From an uncultured Eubacteriales bacterium (lineage in GTDB: Bacteria > Bacillota > Clostridia > Peptostreptococcales > Anaerovoracaceae), in contig CAJLHL010000015.1 of NCBI GenBank assembly GCA_905206455.1, forward strand, positions 1 through 31,382: 31,382 nt of DNA. The letters are read 5' to 3'. A program made the position numbers and the translations under genes. The stretch's first letter is position 1, and every line of letters starts with the position of its first letter. The notes under the pieces were generated by a model. That model ran no database searches, was not told where the DNA came from, and saw nothing but the letters and a program-made list of their open reading frames with translations. Positions 1-7,326 of this stretch are shown one piece after another.

Positions 1-10
1 CAAACTGGAG

Positions 11-63
11 AGAAACAAAACTACCGCCCGGCGCGCAGTGCGCCGGGCGGTAGTTTTGTTTCT
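11..63. terminator. Long perfect hairpin terminator
   Basis: Arms at 11-34 and 40-63 are perfectly complementary over 24 bp, with a 5-base loop. The core is G+C rich (CCGCCCGGCGC) and the outer part is A/T rich, so each strand ends in a T-rich run, as expected of a bidirectional Rho-independent terminator. On the minus strand it lies just 2 bases after the stop of the small gene at 66-182 and should end that transcript. A gene to the left, outside the window, may share it. Confidence 0.85.
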
Positions 64-65
64 GG

Positions 66-182
66 TTAAAAAAAGCTTTTCATCAGAATTTCGACGATAA
101 TTAATTCGGCTGCAATCAGTCCGACGATGACGCCGACAGCGATGAGAGCTTTTTTTCTGCTGTTTCCTTCGTTGTTGCTCAT
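66..182 (-). CDS. Small single-pass membrane protein, 38 residues
   Basis: This short frame reads MSNNEGNSRKKALIAVGVIV and continues to end in MKSFF before TAA. The first 11 residues are polar and basic (RKK), and residues 12-33 form one hydrophobic segment, so an inner-membrane anchor with a cytoplasmic N terminus is likely by the positive-inside rule. Its ATG directly follows the TAA of the flavoprotein gene (TAAATG), with no room for an independent promoter, so it is probably translated by coupling or reinitiation. A strong terminator follows at once. I do not recognise a family. The tight linkage suggests a role beside the flavoprotein, for example anchoring, but that is inference. A chance frame is possible, though the placement between stop codon and terminator argues against it. 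Confidence 0.6.
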   Translation of the reverse strand: MSNNEGNSRKKALIAVGVIVGLIAAELIIVEILMKSFF

Positions 183-1043
183 TTAAGCGTTGTTCTCCTT
201 TTTGGGTCTGACCCACCAGTCGAGATCCGTATATTTCGCCTGAAGTTCTTTGATCTCTTTTCTCGTGTCGAGGAAGAGCTGTTTTTTTTCTGCGAGATAG
301 TCCGCGTGGATGTCCAGACTCCTGTGCGTCAGGTGGTGGTTGAAAGAAGGATCGTAATCCATTTTGAGGCCGTTTTCTCCAGGGACAAGTTTTCCTTCGC
401 CGGCGCAGACACAGCACCGTATCTTACCGTCAGGATGAATATGAAGGGCTGTACTGGAGCAGAACGGACATTCCAGCGCTTCGGAAGTCGGTGCGGGCAG
501 ACCCTTACTGCCGTTTTCCAGCAGGGATGCCAGGCGGCGGAGTTTCTGCAGATTTTCGCCTTTGACGCTGTCTCCCGGCAGCGTAGCGAGCATCAGTTCC
601 GTACCGATGACATTGCAGTGAAATTTTCTGGCGAAGAGCACGAGGTCTTCTTTTGACATACCCTCCCATCCATCAAATCCGTAGGAGACGGCGATGACGC
701 AGTCTGCGGGACCGAAGTTCCGGTACTCGCTGACGAGACTGATCAGGCGGTCTAAAACGCGTTTGATCGTAGTGTGGCCTCCCAGCATATAAGCGGGTGC
801 GGCGACTACAACTTTATCCGCCTGACGGACCTGTTCGACGAGAAAGCCCAGATCGTCTTTGAGTTTGCACAGAGAGCCCTGCGGGACACAGGCATAACAG
901 GCGGTACATGTTTTGATGTCGAGATCGTTGATGTTGATCATCGCTTTTTCCCAGGAATCCGGGAGTGTATTCAGAATTTCTTTGGCTGCTAATTCGGAAT
1001 TTCCGCCTCTGCGGGGAGATGATATGATTCCTAAAACACGCAT
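183..1043 (-). CDS. Iron-sulfur flavoprotein, NADPH-dependent FMN reductase-like, with C-terminal zinc ribbon
   Basis: The 286-residue protein starts with the flavodoxin-like FMN phosphate loop of the FMN reductase family (GIISSPRRGGNS, residues 5-16). A compact Cys cluster follows (C46, C49, C52, C59; CX2CX2CX6C), as in Isf-type iron-sulfur flavoproteins, which bind a 4Fe-4S cluster next to FMN and pass electrons between low-potential donors and acceptors. APAYMLGG near residues 82-89 is the second flavin-side loop. The C-terminal third adds a CX2C pair at C192/C195 and another at C210/C213, which looks like a zinc ribbon or rubredoxin knuckle and is not standard for the family. The ATG at 1043 has an AGGAGG site 6 bases upstream. 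It forms an operon with the 38-residue membrane protein. The substrate is unknown; a redox role in the cytoplasm is the safest statement. Confidence 0.82.
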   Translation of the reverse strand: MRVLGIISSPRRGGNSELAAKEILNTLPDSWEKAMININDLDIKTCTACYACVPQGSLCKLKDDLGFLVEQVRQADKVVVAAPAYMLGGHTTIKRVLDRLISLVSEYRNFGPADCVIAVSYGFDGWEGMSKEDLVLFARKFHCNVIGTELMLATLPGDSVKGENLQKLRRLASLLENGSKGLPAPTSEALECPFCSSTALHIHPDGKIRCCVCAGEGKLVPGENGLKMDYDPSFNHHLTHRSLDIHADYLAEKKQLFLDTRKEIKELQAKYTDLDWWVRPKKENNA

Positions 1044-1083
1044 GGTAATCCTCCTTTTTAATATGATTATTTGAATTGTCTAC

Positions 1084-1092
1084 AGTATAGCA
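1084..1092 (-). promoter_or_regulatory. Extended -10 promoter element of the flavoprotein unit
   Basis: On the minus strand the sequence TGCTATACT gives a TGn extension and a TATACT -10 box about 40 bases before the start codon at 1043. No good -35 hexamer is seen 17 bases upstream, which is common for extended -10 promoters. The predicted leader is about 30 bases and contains only the ribosome binding site. Confidence 0.5.
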
Positions 1093-1281
1093 TAAACGCC
1101 GGAGAAAATCTTGTAATATATGCATGAAAATATTATGCAGTGCAAATTATATGAAATGACTGGGAGGAAAAAGATTTCTCCCGGGGAATATCCGGCAGAA
1201 CCGGGGCATAAAAATAAAAGATAGGCGAATGTGGGATGAGCTGTGATTTCCAGGGGAATCAAAGGAAAAATCAATTGCTTT

Positions 1282-1300
1282 ATTGATAAAAAATATCAAT
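1282..1300. promoter_or_regulatory. Fur-like operator palindrome upstream of feoAB
   Basis: ATTGATA and TATCAAT form a perfect inverted repeat with a 5-base A spacer, 19 bp in all. The inner 15 bp match the Fur 7-1-7 consensus (TGATAATNATTATCA) at 12 of 14 defined positions. Flanking TCAAT and ATGATA motifs extend the array on both sides. It lies about 90 bases before feoA, where iron repression of ferrous iron uptake is expected. A PerR or DtxR-type regulator is also possible. I could not define the -35 and -10 boxes with confidence. Confidence 0.55.
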
Positions 1301-1388
1301 TATGATAAACTGTTTCCGCATAATAGCCTGAACTAACTTTAATTCCGGAAAAAGTTGATGAGATAAGAAGATTTGATGAGGTGATTTT

Positions 1389-1622
1389 GTGACTCTGGAC
1401 ATACTTCCCATCGGGGAATCAGCGATGATCACTGCTGTCGGCGGTCAGGGCGGTCTGCGGAGGAGGCTGCTGGATATGGGGCTGCCGCCTTATACCAAAG
1501 TGACGGTGCGCAAGGCGGCTCCTATGGGTGATCCGATTGAGATTACGCTGAGGGGATATGAATTGACACTGAGGGTAGAAGACGCCCGAAAAATTGAAAT
1601 AGAAGAGATCAGAGATATATGA
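1389..1622 (+). CDS. feoA: FeoA ferrous iron transport accessory protein
   Basis: This 77-residue protein is a complete FeoA: a small SH3-like cytoplasmic beta-barrel that works with the FeoB ferrous iron permease. The text LPIGESAMITAVGG at the N terminus, RRRLLDMGL in the middle and the GDPIEITLRGYELTLR stretch near the C terminus are typical of the family. The start is GTG at 1389, chosen because GAGGTGA lies 5 bases upstream and no in-frame ATG precedes it. The stop overlaps the feoB start as ATGA, so translation is coupled. A Fur-like palindrome lies upstream, so expression is probably raised under iron limitation. Confidence 0.93.
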   Translation: MTLDILPIGESAMITAVGGQGGLRRRLLDMGLPPYTKVTVRKAAPMGDPIEITLRGYELTLRVEDARKIEIEEIRDI

Positions 1623-3625
1623 AATTTGCATTGATTGGAAACCCGAACTGCGGGAAGACGACGTTGTTTAACCAGCTCACAGGGAGCAAACAGCATGTGG
1701 GAAATTTCCCGGGAGTTACGGTGGATAAAAAAGAAGGCAGAATCCGCAAACATGAGGAAGCTGCGGTTGTGGATCTGCCGGGGATTTATTCCCTGTCTCC
1801 GTATACGGCGGAGGAAATCGTCACCAGAGATTTCCTGATTAAAGAAAGACCTGATGGAATTATAAATATCGTCGATGCCACCAATATAGAACGCAACCTC
1901 TATTTGACGCTGCAGCTTCTGGATCTGAATATTCCGATGATTCTCGCGCTCAATATGATGGACGTAGTGACGTCTAACGGCGGGAAGATCGATGTAGAGG
2001 GCATTGGAAATCGTCTGGGGATTCCGATTATTCCTATTTCCGCTTCCCGGAATCAGGGCGTGGATGACCTGATCAGCCGCGCGGTAAAGATGGTACATAA
2101 CAGAACAAAACCGGAGCGGAGGGACTTCTGCACCGGAGATGTGCACCGGGCGATTCATTCCATTGCGCATCTCATCGAGGATGAGGCGAGGGCCGGCGGA
2201 GTTTCGCTGCGATTTGCTGCGATTAAGCTGGTCGAAGGCGATGAGGTGATAATGAGAGAGCTGCGGATTCAGGAGCCGGAGCAGGATATCATCCGGCATA
2301 TCGTCGATGATATGGAGTTTCACTGCGGTATGGATCGGGAGGCGGCGCTGGCCGATGCGCGGTACAAATACATCGAGCAGCTGTGCCGAGATATGGTGGT
2401 CAAGCCTCATGAGACGAGAGGACAAAAGCGGTCTGTCCGCATCGACCGGGTGCTGACTCACAGGATCTTTGCGATTCCCATTTTTCTGGGGATCATGATG
2501 TTTATTTTCTGGATTACTTTCGGTGCGGTAGGCGCGACTCTGAGCGACTGGTTTTCCATGGGGATCGATTTTTTTATCGGGCAGGCGGATCGTGGTCTGA
2601 CCGCGCTTCATATCAATGAAACGCTCCGGTCTCTGATCATCGATGGCGTATGCTCGGGAGTGGGCAGTGTCCTGTCGTTTCTTCCTACGATCGTTCTGTT
2701 GTTTTTCATGCTTTCGATTCTGGAAGACAGCGGTTATATGGCCAGGGTGGCTTTTGTCATGGATAATCTGCTTCGGAAGATCGGATTGTCGGGCAGGTCT
2801 TTTGTACCTATGCTTATCGGATTCGGCTGTTCCGTTCCGGCGATTATGGCGACGAGAACCCTGTCAAGCGAACGGGACCGTAGGCTGACGATCATGCTGA
2901 TTCCGTTTATGTCCTGCAGTGCGAAGCTGCCGATTTACGCGATGTTCACCGCGGTGTTTTTCACGGAATACCGGGCGCTGGTGATGATCAGTCTCTATCT
3001 GTTGGGAATTTTCATCGGAATTTTGTGCGGTTTTGTCATGAAAAGACGGATGTTTGACGGAGAGCCAATCCCGTTCGTCATGGAACTTCCGGAGTATCGG
3101 ATGCCTGCGGCGCGCAGTGTGATTCTGCATATGTGGGAAAAGGCGAAGGATTTTGTACGAAAGGCTTTTACCGTGATCTTTCTGGCGACGATCGTCATCT
3201 GGTTTCTGCAGACCTTCGATGTCCGCTTTAATCTCGTGGCGGACAGCAGCGACAGTATGCTGGCCGGTCTGGGGCATCTTTTCGCACCGGTTCTGGCGCC
3301 TCTGGGTTTCGGCGACTGGCGTTCAGCGACAGCGTTGCTTACCGGTTTTTCCGCAAAGGAAGCGGTAGTCAGCACGTTGACCGTGCTGACCGGAGCGGGC
3401 GATTCTTCGCAGCTTGCCGTTTTGCTGGGTGATATTTTTACGCCGCTTACAGCGTATTGTTTTTTGGTGTTCTGTCTGCTGTACACGCCTTGTGTGGCGG
3501 CGGTGGCGGCAGTCAGGCGCGAACTGGGCGGAATGCGCCGTGCCTGCGGAGTCGTCGCATTTCAGCTGATTGTGGCTTGGGCGGTTACTTTTATCGTATA
3601 CCGCGTGGGGTTGCTGTTCTTCTGA
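1619..3625 (+). CDS. feoB: FeoB ferrous iron transport GTPase/permease
   Basis: The 668-residue membrane protein imports Fe(II). Its N-terminal G domain shows G1 GNPNCGKTT (residues 7-15), the G2 Thr of the NFPGVTVDKKEG loop (near residue 34), G3 DLPG (52-55) and G4 NMMD. A helical linker follows, then a multi-helix permease region from about residue 280 with the two Gate motifs, of which GFGCSVPAIMATRT and the FSAKEAVVSTL stretch are recognisable. The length is slightly below the roughly 700 residues usual for FeoB, and there is no FeoC-like helix-turn-helix gene nearby. It overlaps feoA by 4 bases and is followed by a terminator at 3819-3879. All key motifs look intact. Confidence 0.96.
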   Translation: MKFALIGNPNCGKTTLFNQLTGSKQHVGNFPGVTVDKKEGRIRKHEEAAVVDLPGIYSLSPYTAEEIVTRDFLIKERPDGIINIVDATNIERNLYLTLQLLDLNIPMILALNMMDVVTSNGGKIDVEGIGNRLGIPIIPISASRNQGVDDLISRAVKMVHNRTKPERRDFCTGDVHRAIHSIAHLIEDEARAGGVSLRFAAIKLVEGDEVIMRELRIQEPEQDIIRHIVDDMEFHCGMDREAALADARYKYIEQLCRDMVVKPHETRGQKRSVRIDRVLTHRIFAIPIFLGIMMFIFWITFGAVGATLSDWFSMGIDFFIGQADRGLTALHINETLRSLIIDGVCSGVGSVLSFLPTIVLLFFMLSILEDSGYMARVAFVMDNLLRKIGLSGRSFVPMLIGFGCSVPAIMATRTLSSERDRRLTIMLIPFMSCSAKLPIYAMFTAVFFTEYRALVMISLYLLGIFIGILCGFVMKRRMFDGEPIPFVMELPEYRMPAARSVILHMWEKAKDFVRKAFTVIFLATIVIWFLQTFDVRFNLVADSSDSMLAGLGHLFAPVLAPLGFGDWRSATALLTGFSAKEAVVSTLTVLTGAGDSSQLAVLLGDIFTPLTAYCFLVFCLLYTPCVAAVAAVRRELGGMRRACGVVAFQLIVAWAVTFIVYRVGLLFF

Positions 3626-3685
3626 TCGTGTGAGAAAAGCATGAGTTTTTGTATACGAAAAGTATAGAATCATGTTTCGCTTATG

Positions 3686-3803
3686 CGTATTTGCGCGGCT
3701 TTCGCCGCATTGTAAAATACGACAGCGGAGCTCACGAAGCGAGCGAAGGAAGACGGTTTCTGCTGTCTGTTGCGCGCGGTAGAAATGTGCATTTTACATT
3801 GCG
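3686..3803. other. Structured intergenic region with nested inverted repeats
   Basis: No gene is seen in 3626-3818. Instead there are three complementary sets: CGTATTT (3686-3692) with AAATACG (3715-3721) around a GCGGC/GCCGC mini-hairpin with a TTTC loop; GACAGC (3721-3726) with GCTGTC (3762-3767); and CGCATTGTAAAAT (3706-3718) with ATTTTACATTGCG (3791-3803), which matches at 12 of 13 positions. The first and third pairings share bases and so are mutually exclusive. The block could be a dispersed repeat, a structured 3' UTR of feoB, or a small RNA. No function is recognised. Confidence 0.45.
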
Positions 3804-3818
3804 ACTGAAGTGCGGATG

Positions 3819-3879
3819 AAAAACCTCCGAATATTTCAGGTTTCTTTTGTTCCTGAGATATCCGGAGGTTTTAATTTTT
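3819..3879 (+). terminator. Rho-independent terminator after feoB
   Basis: Arms at 3820-3840 and 3852-3872 pair at 19 of 21 positions (AAAACCTCCG at the base) and close an 11-base loop. The right arm runs into TTTTAATTTTT. The A-rich left edge would also allow function on the minus strand. It separates feoAB from cwlD. Confidence 0.85.
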
Positions 3880-4044
3880 GATTTTCTGGGTGTAAAGGTC
3901 CCGGGTCGGGTGATGAAATGTTTTTCTTCGGGGGAATATCCCGCTTTTTCTGTTTATACGGTCATAGATGCAGATGCGTTCCTGCGCTGTACTGCGCATA
4001 TTGGAGGTCGGCATGTCATATTGTTTACAGGAGGTTAGTTTATT

Positions 4045-4926
4045 GTGGAGAGAAAGCGAAATTACACACAGATCGGATCTGTAGGGATCCGGAGAATAAA
4101 AATCATTTTCTTCGCGGTCTGTTTCGCGGCGGGAGGATGTCTGCTGATGCAGCAGATATTTTCCGTCGAACCTCTGACGGTATTCGGTATCGAAGAGAAA
4201 CCGCTGATACTCATCGATCCCGGTCACGGAGGGATCGACGGAGGCGCGGAAAATGCCTCGGGAACCTGTGAAAAGGATATTAATCTGGCGATCAGTTTTC
4301 TGCTGAAGGAAAAGTTGGAGCCCTATGGTGTGGATATAAAAATGACGAGGGAAAAGGACGAGGGTCTTTATACCGGCGTTAAAAACGATGGGACCGACGA
4401 TATGGAAATCGAAGGGCACCGCAGTATCCGAAGTCTGAAAACAGAAGATCTGAACGCGCGCAGAGATATGGCGCAGGATCTGGAGCCGGAGGTATTTATC
4501 AGCATTCATCTCAACAGTTTTAAGCAGGACCGGTCTGTCTGCGGGGCTCAGGTTTTTTTCAGTCCCGGGAGTACTCAGGAGATCGGGGAACGCAGCCGTC
4601 AGCTGGCGGAATTAATTCAAAAAGCGTTCCGGGAACAGAGCGGAGGCGTCAATGACCGGACGGCGATGAGAAAAAACGATGTTCTGATTATGAAAAATGC
4701 CAGCGTTCCTACGGTTATCGCTGAGTGCGGTTTCCTTTCCAATCAGAATGAGGCAACTCTGCTGGTAAAAGCGGAGTATCAGGAACAACTGGCGGAAGCG
4801 ATGAAACAGGGAATTCTCACATATCTGGGAATCGATGAAAACGAGGCGGAAAAATCCGGGGATTCTGAGACGAACGGTGAAGCATCCGAAAAAAGGAAAG
4901 ACAAAAAAATTGTGATCAGCGGCTGA
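4045..4926 (+). CDS. cwlD: N-acetylmuramoyl-L-alanine amidase, CwlD-like
   Basis: The 293-residue protein has an N-terminal membrane anchor (residues 18-37) and an Amidase_3 domain. The zinc ligands and catalytic residues are visible: H61 in DPGHGG, E76 in the CEKDINLA stretch, H155 in FISIHLNS, and E227 in IAECGFLSN. The enzyme cuts the bond between muramic acid and L-Ala in peptidoglycan. CwlD works with a deacetylase to make the muramic-lactam of the spore cortex, so the gene hints at sporulation ability, but a vegetative amidase of the same family cannot be excluded. The start is GTG at 4045, with AGGAGG 10 bases upstream, a slightly long spacing. The C-terminal 25 residues are charged and low in complexity. 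It appears to be a single-gene unit between the feoB terminator and the DnaA-box region. I saw no clear sigma-E or sigma-G promoter. Confidence 0.85.
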   Translation: MERKRNYTQIGSVGIRRIKIIFFAVCFAAGGCLLMQQIFSVEPLTVFGIEEKPLILIDPGHGGIDGGAENASGTCEKDINLAISFLLKEKLEPYGVDIKMTREKDEGLYTGVKNDGTDDMEIEGHRSIRSLKTEDLNARRDMAQDLEPEVFISIHLNSFKQDRSVCGAQVFFSPGSTQEIGERSRQLAELIQKAFREQSGGVNDRTAMRKNDVLIMKNASVPTVIAECGFLSNQNEATLLVKAEYQEQLAEAMKQGILTYLGIDENEAEKSGDSETNGEASEKRKDKKIVISG

Positions 4927-4967
4927 TCAGTCGAAAATTTCCGAAATAATTTCAGAAGAACCTCGCT

Positions 4968-5182
4968 TGTGGATAGTTACTATAAAATGTGGATAACTTT
5001 TATGGAAAAATTTGTATTTGTGATTAAAAAGCTATAAATTACAATGGTTATAGCTGTTTTTGTTTTGCACACAGAGCTGTGGAAAACTGTGTGGAAATTG
5101 TGCAAAACCCGTGGATAACCTGTGTAAAAGCGGAAAAAAGTTTGGAATTTGAGCATAGGAGAATATTCTTCAGTTATCAACA
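4968..5182. other. DnaA-box cluster in an A+T-rich intergenic region
   Basis: In the 434 bases between cwlD and the ilvN-like gene I find one perfect DnaA box on the minus strand (TGTGGATAA, 4988-4996). Four boxes have one mismatch: TGTGGATAG (4968-4976), TGTGGAAAA (5078-5086), CGTGGATAA (5110-5118) and, on the plus strand, TTATCAACA (5174-5182). Weaker 7-of-9 matches lie at 5090 and 5121. An A+T-rich stretch at about 4997-5065 separates the two groups, as in a DNA unwinding element. This looks like an origin, a DnaA titration site or a DnaA-controlled promoter. dnaA, dnaN and rpmH are not present. The rest of the gap (5183-5360) holds only the ilvN leader. Confidence 0.6.
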
Positions 5183-5360
5183 AAATGATGAAAAAGGTTT
5201 ACTATAATCAGTCGAAAAAAGTTATGAAAGGAAGGGCGCCGGCGAAAATTTTCGAAGGACTGCGAAAATCAGAATTTAATGTTCCGAAGAGATGCAGGTA
5301 TGATATACTGATAAGCAATGAGTGCGAACATTTGCGATGAAAAAGTGGGAGGTTTTTCGT

Positions 5361-5831
5361 ATGAAACACGTATTATATGCTTTGATGGAGAATAAGCCAG
5401 GCGTACTCAGACGCATTTCGGGACTTTTCGGCAGAAGAGGCTATAATATAGATTCCATCGTGGCCAGTGCGACAGAAGATGAGAATGTCACCAGTATGAC
5501 GATCGTCGTGGACGGTGATGAGTATATACTGGATCAGGTGATCAAACAGCTGGCGAAACTTCAGGAGATTATCGATGTCGTCAACGTTTCCGATCTGGCG
5601 GCGGTGAGAAGACAGCTGCTGCTGATGAAGGTTTCGGCAGCTCACGATACGCGGCTGGATATCATACAGCTGGCAGATGCCTTCGGAGCGAGAATCGTAG
5701 ATATCAAATCGGATTATATCATCATAGAAGCTACTGCGGAGGATGAAGTCACTTCTTCGATTGTAGAGACGTTCGAACCTTACGGCATCATTTCTCTGAT
5801 CAAGACGGGAACCGTAGCTCTGAAAAAATAG
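5361..5831 (+). CDS. ilvN: Acetolactate synthase small (regulatory) subunit
   Basis: This 156-residue protein is of normal length for IlvN/IlvH. It begins with an ACT domain (ENKPGVLRRISGLFGRRGYN, then the TSMTIVV strand) that binds valine and gives feedback control of acetohydroxyacid synthase in branched-chain amino acid synthesis. The C-terminal domain carries the family pattern LLLMKV, RLDIIQLADAFGARIVD and ETFEPYGI. A longer frame exists, but ATG 5361 is chosen because GGGAGG lies 8 bases upstream and homology begins there. Candidate -10 boxes are TATAAT at 5203-5208 and TATACT at 5304-5309, neither with a good -35. No catalytic ilvB gene is adjacent, so it is an orphan here and must act with a subunit encoded elsewhere. 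It ends at a shared terminator, with the next gene convergent. Confidence 0.92.
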   Translation: MKHVLYALMENKPGVLRRISGLFGRRGYNIDSIVASATEDENVTSMTIVVDGDEYILDQVIKQLAKLQEIIDVVNVSDLAAVRRQLLLMKVSAAHDTRLDIIQLADAFGARIVDIKSDYIIIEATAEDEVTSSIVETFEPYGIISLIKTGTVALKK

Positions 5832-5922
5832 CAGAGCGCGCCGCGGCAAAAAACACGCGGCCGGCGGGAGAGCGAGGAATCCGTGAGATGAAGGAAAGAC
5901 GCGGAGGATATAGTTTTAGAAG

Positions 5923-5952
5923 AAAAGCCGGAGATCAATTCTCCGGCTTTTT
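5923..5952. terminator. Bidirectional terminator between convergent genes
   Basis: AAAAGCCGGAGA (5923-5934) and TCTCCGGCTTTT (5940-5951) form a perfect 12-bp stem around the loop TCAAT, with A and T runs on opposite sides, so it serves both strands. The stop codon of the minus-strand gene (TGA, 5935-5937) is in the loop, and one arm encodes that protein's last residues. Confidence 0.88.
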
Positions 5953-7272
5953 GCATACCAGACTGAGAAATTCATCGAAATCTTCAAAGTCACTTTTGAT
6001 GAATTCATAAACTACAGGTTCTTTGAATTCGAATTTTTTTATGACCTGCATGTAATTCGGCATCATAGCGAAAGTGATGTGGAGCTCCGCTTCAAAGACA
6101 GCTTCGAAGGTATAAGCGATAACCAGCAGCTGATTGCTGTCCGTCAGATAATACATGGCGCGGATGTCGTCATTCATCTTGTAGACCTGGCGTCCCACAT
6201 GATCGTTTGTGTCATAAAAATCGATATACAGACGGCCGTTGTCATAGGCGGTTTCGGTAAATGCCTCTACATAGGCGCTGAAAGAATCCTGGAACATCGT
6301 GTTGTCGCTGTCGACCTCATAGACGGTGATGAATTCGGAACAATTCATAATCATGGCGGCTTCCGCGCTGGTGATCGTAAAGGCGGAGCACCTGCGGGCG
6401 GAGACGACGCGGCACGGTTTCATCTGCAGCTTGATTTCTGACGTGATGATATGATAACGATTTCCGTATTCCACTACCGATTCGCACATGTAAGTCCGGT
6501 CGGACAGATTGCCGAAGGATTCTATCGTATTGCGGCAGAGAGCAGCCGGCTGTTTCAGCGGATAAATGCCGAAATCCGGGATGTCCGGAAGATAGTCGGG
6601 CGTTACCGTGACCGGTGAAGCCGGAGCAGGGGGAGTTTCACTGTTTTGCCGTTTTTCAGAACGGACGGTATCTCCGGGTGGTGTATTCTGTGAATCATCC
6701 GTCTCTTTCGCCTGCAGAGCCGAAGGCGCTGTGAGAAAAGCGGCGCCCCGTATATCTTTCGCAAACGTTCTCATCAGAAAATAATTGAGGATATAGTTCG
6801 GCAGGTCGATATGACCGCAGATACGGCTGACGAGAGACTCGTAGTTCTCCAGGGACAGCGTCTGCTCCGGCAAAAGGAGAAATTTATAATTTTCATAGCC
6901 TTCGGCCAGTTCCTGCTTAAATTTTTTGTTTATTTTTACATAGGACTGTATGAGAAAACGCGCTTCCTCTTCTGTGACGGGGACGACGCTGCCTCCAAGG
7001 GCGCCGATCAGCCGCCTTCTCTCTGCCGCAATGAGTTGCGGATTGTCGCCATATGCTTCCGTATAGGATTCCAGGCCGAATTCTTCGGCGTCGAGATAAA
7101 ATATCTGATTCAATGTTTTCACCTGGGAATCTTCGACGACGTCCCATTTCAGTTCCAGACCGATGACTCCCATGAGGCGGGTATTTGTAGCGTATCCGGA
7201 AACGAACTTCCGGCCGCGGCATTCGGGGGAGAGACTTTTTCCGCCTCTGATTACGGTAAAATTCGGTTTCAT
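5935..7272 (-). CDS. Uncharacterised 445-residue cytoplasmic protein
   Basis: I do not recognise this family. The start at 7272 (MKPNFTVIRGGKSLSPE) is chosen because AAGGAG lies about 7 bases upstream and a TATAAT box precedes it; the longer open frame reads through Arg-rich, unlikely sequence. No signal peptide or membrane helix is visible. There seem to be two folded parts: residues 1 to about 180 (mixed, with a VIGLELKWDVVED strand and a charged helical part), and about 235 to 445, rich in beta-strand-like patterns and Tyr/Phe and ending in an acidic stretch (SDFEDFDEFL). Between them is a Pro/Ser/Thr-rich linker of about 45 residues. It is a single-gene unit, convergent with ilvN and divergent from lysC. 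A lineage-specific conserved protein is likely; no function is claimed. Confidence 0.7.
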   Translation of the reverse strand: MKPNFTVIRGGKSLSPECRGRKFVSGYATNTRLMGVIGLELKWDVVEDSQVKTLNQIFYLDAEEFGLESYTEAYGDNPQLIAAERRRLIGALGGSVVPVTEEEARFLIQSYVKINKKFKQELAEGYENYKFLLLPEQTLSLENYESLVSRICGHIDLPNYILNYFLMRTFAKDIRGAAFLTAPSALQAKETDDSQNTPPGDTVRSEKRQNSETPPAPASPVTVTPDYLPDIPDFGIYPLKQPAALCRNTIESFGNLSDRTYMCESVVEYGNRYHIITSEIKLQMKPCRVVSARRCSAFTITSAEAAMIMNCSEFITVYEVDSDNTMFQDSFSAYVEAFTETAYDNGRLYIDFYDTNDHVGRQVYKMNDDIRAMYYLTDSNQLLVIAYTFEAVFEAELHITFAMMPNYMQVIKKFEFKEPVVYEFIKSDFEDFDEFLSLVCKKPEN

Positions 7273-7297
7273 AGAAATCTCCTTTTCAATTATCTGA

Positions 7298-7326
7298 ATT
7301 ATAGCGTATTTGACTGCCGATGTGGA
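7298..7326 (-). promoter_or_regulatory. Promoter of the unknown 445-residue protein gene
   Basis: On the minus strand a perfect TATAAT (7298-7303) is preceded, after 17 bases, by TCCACA (7321-7326), which matches TTGACA at 4 of 6 positions. The start site would lie near 7290, leaving a leader of about 18 bases that holds only the ribosome binding site. Confidence 0.6.

Noticed and set aside
3847..4038. 63-residue frame upstream of cwlD
   Set aside because: It begins inside the feoB terminator and has no ribosome site.
4968..5182. Firm call as the chromosomal origin
   Set aside because: No dnaA or dnaN is present, and the flanking genes show no strand switch; the boxes alone are not enough.
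5149..5340. 63-residue frame between the DnaA boxes and ilvN
   Set aside because: It needs a TTG start with no ribosome site and runs over the ilvN promoter candidates and a DnaA box.
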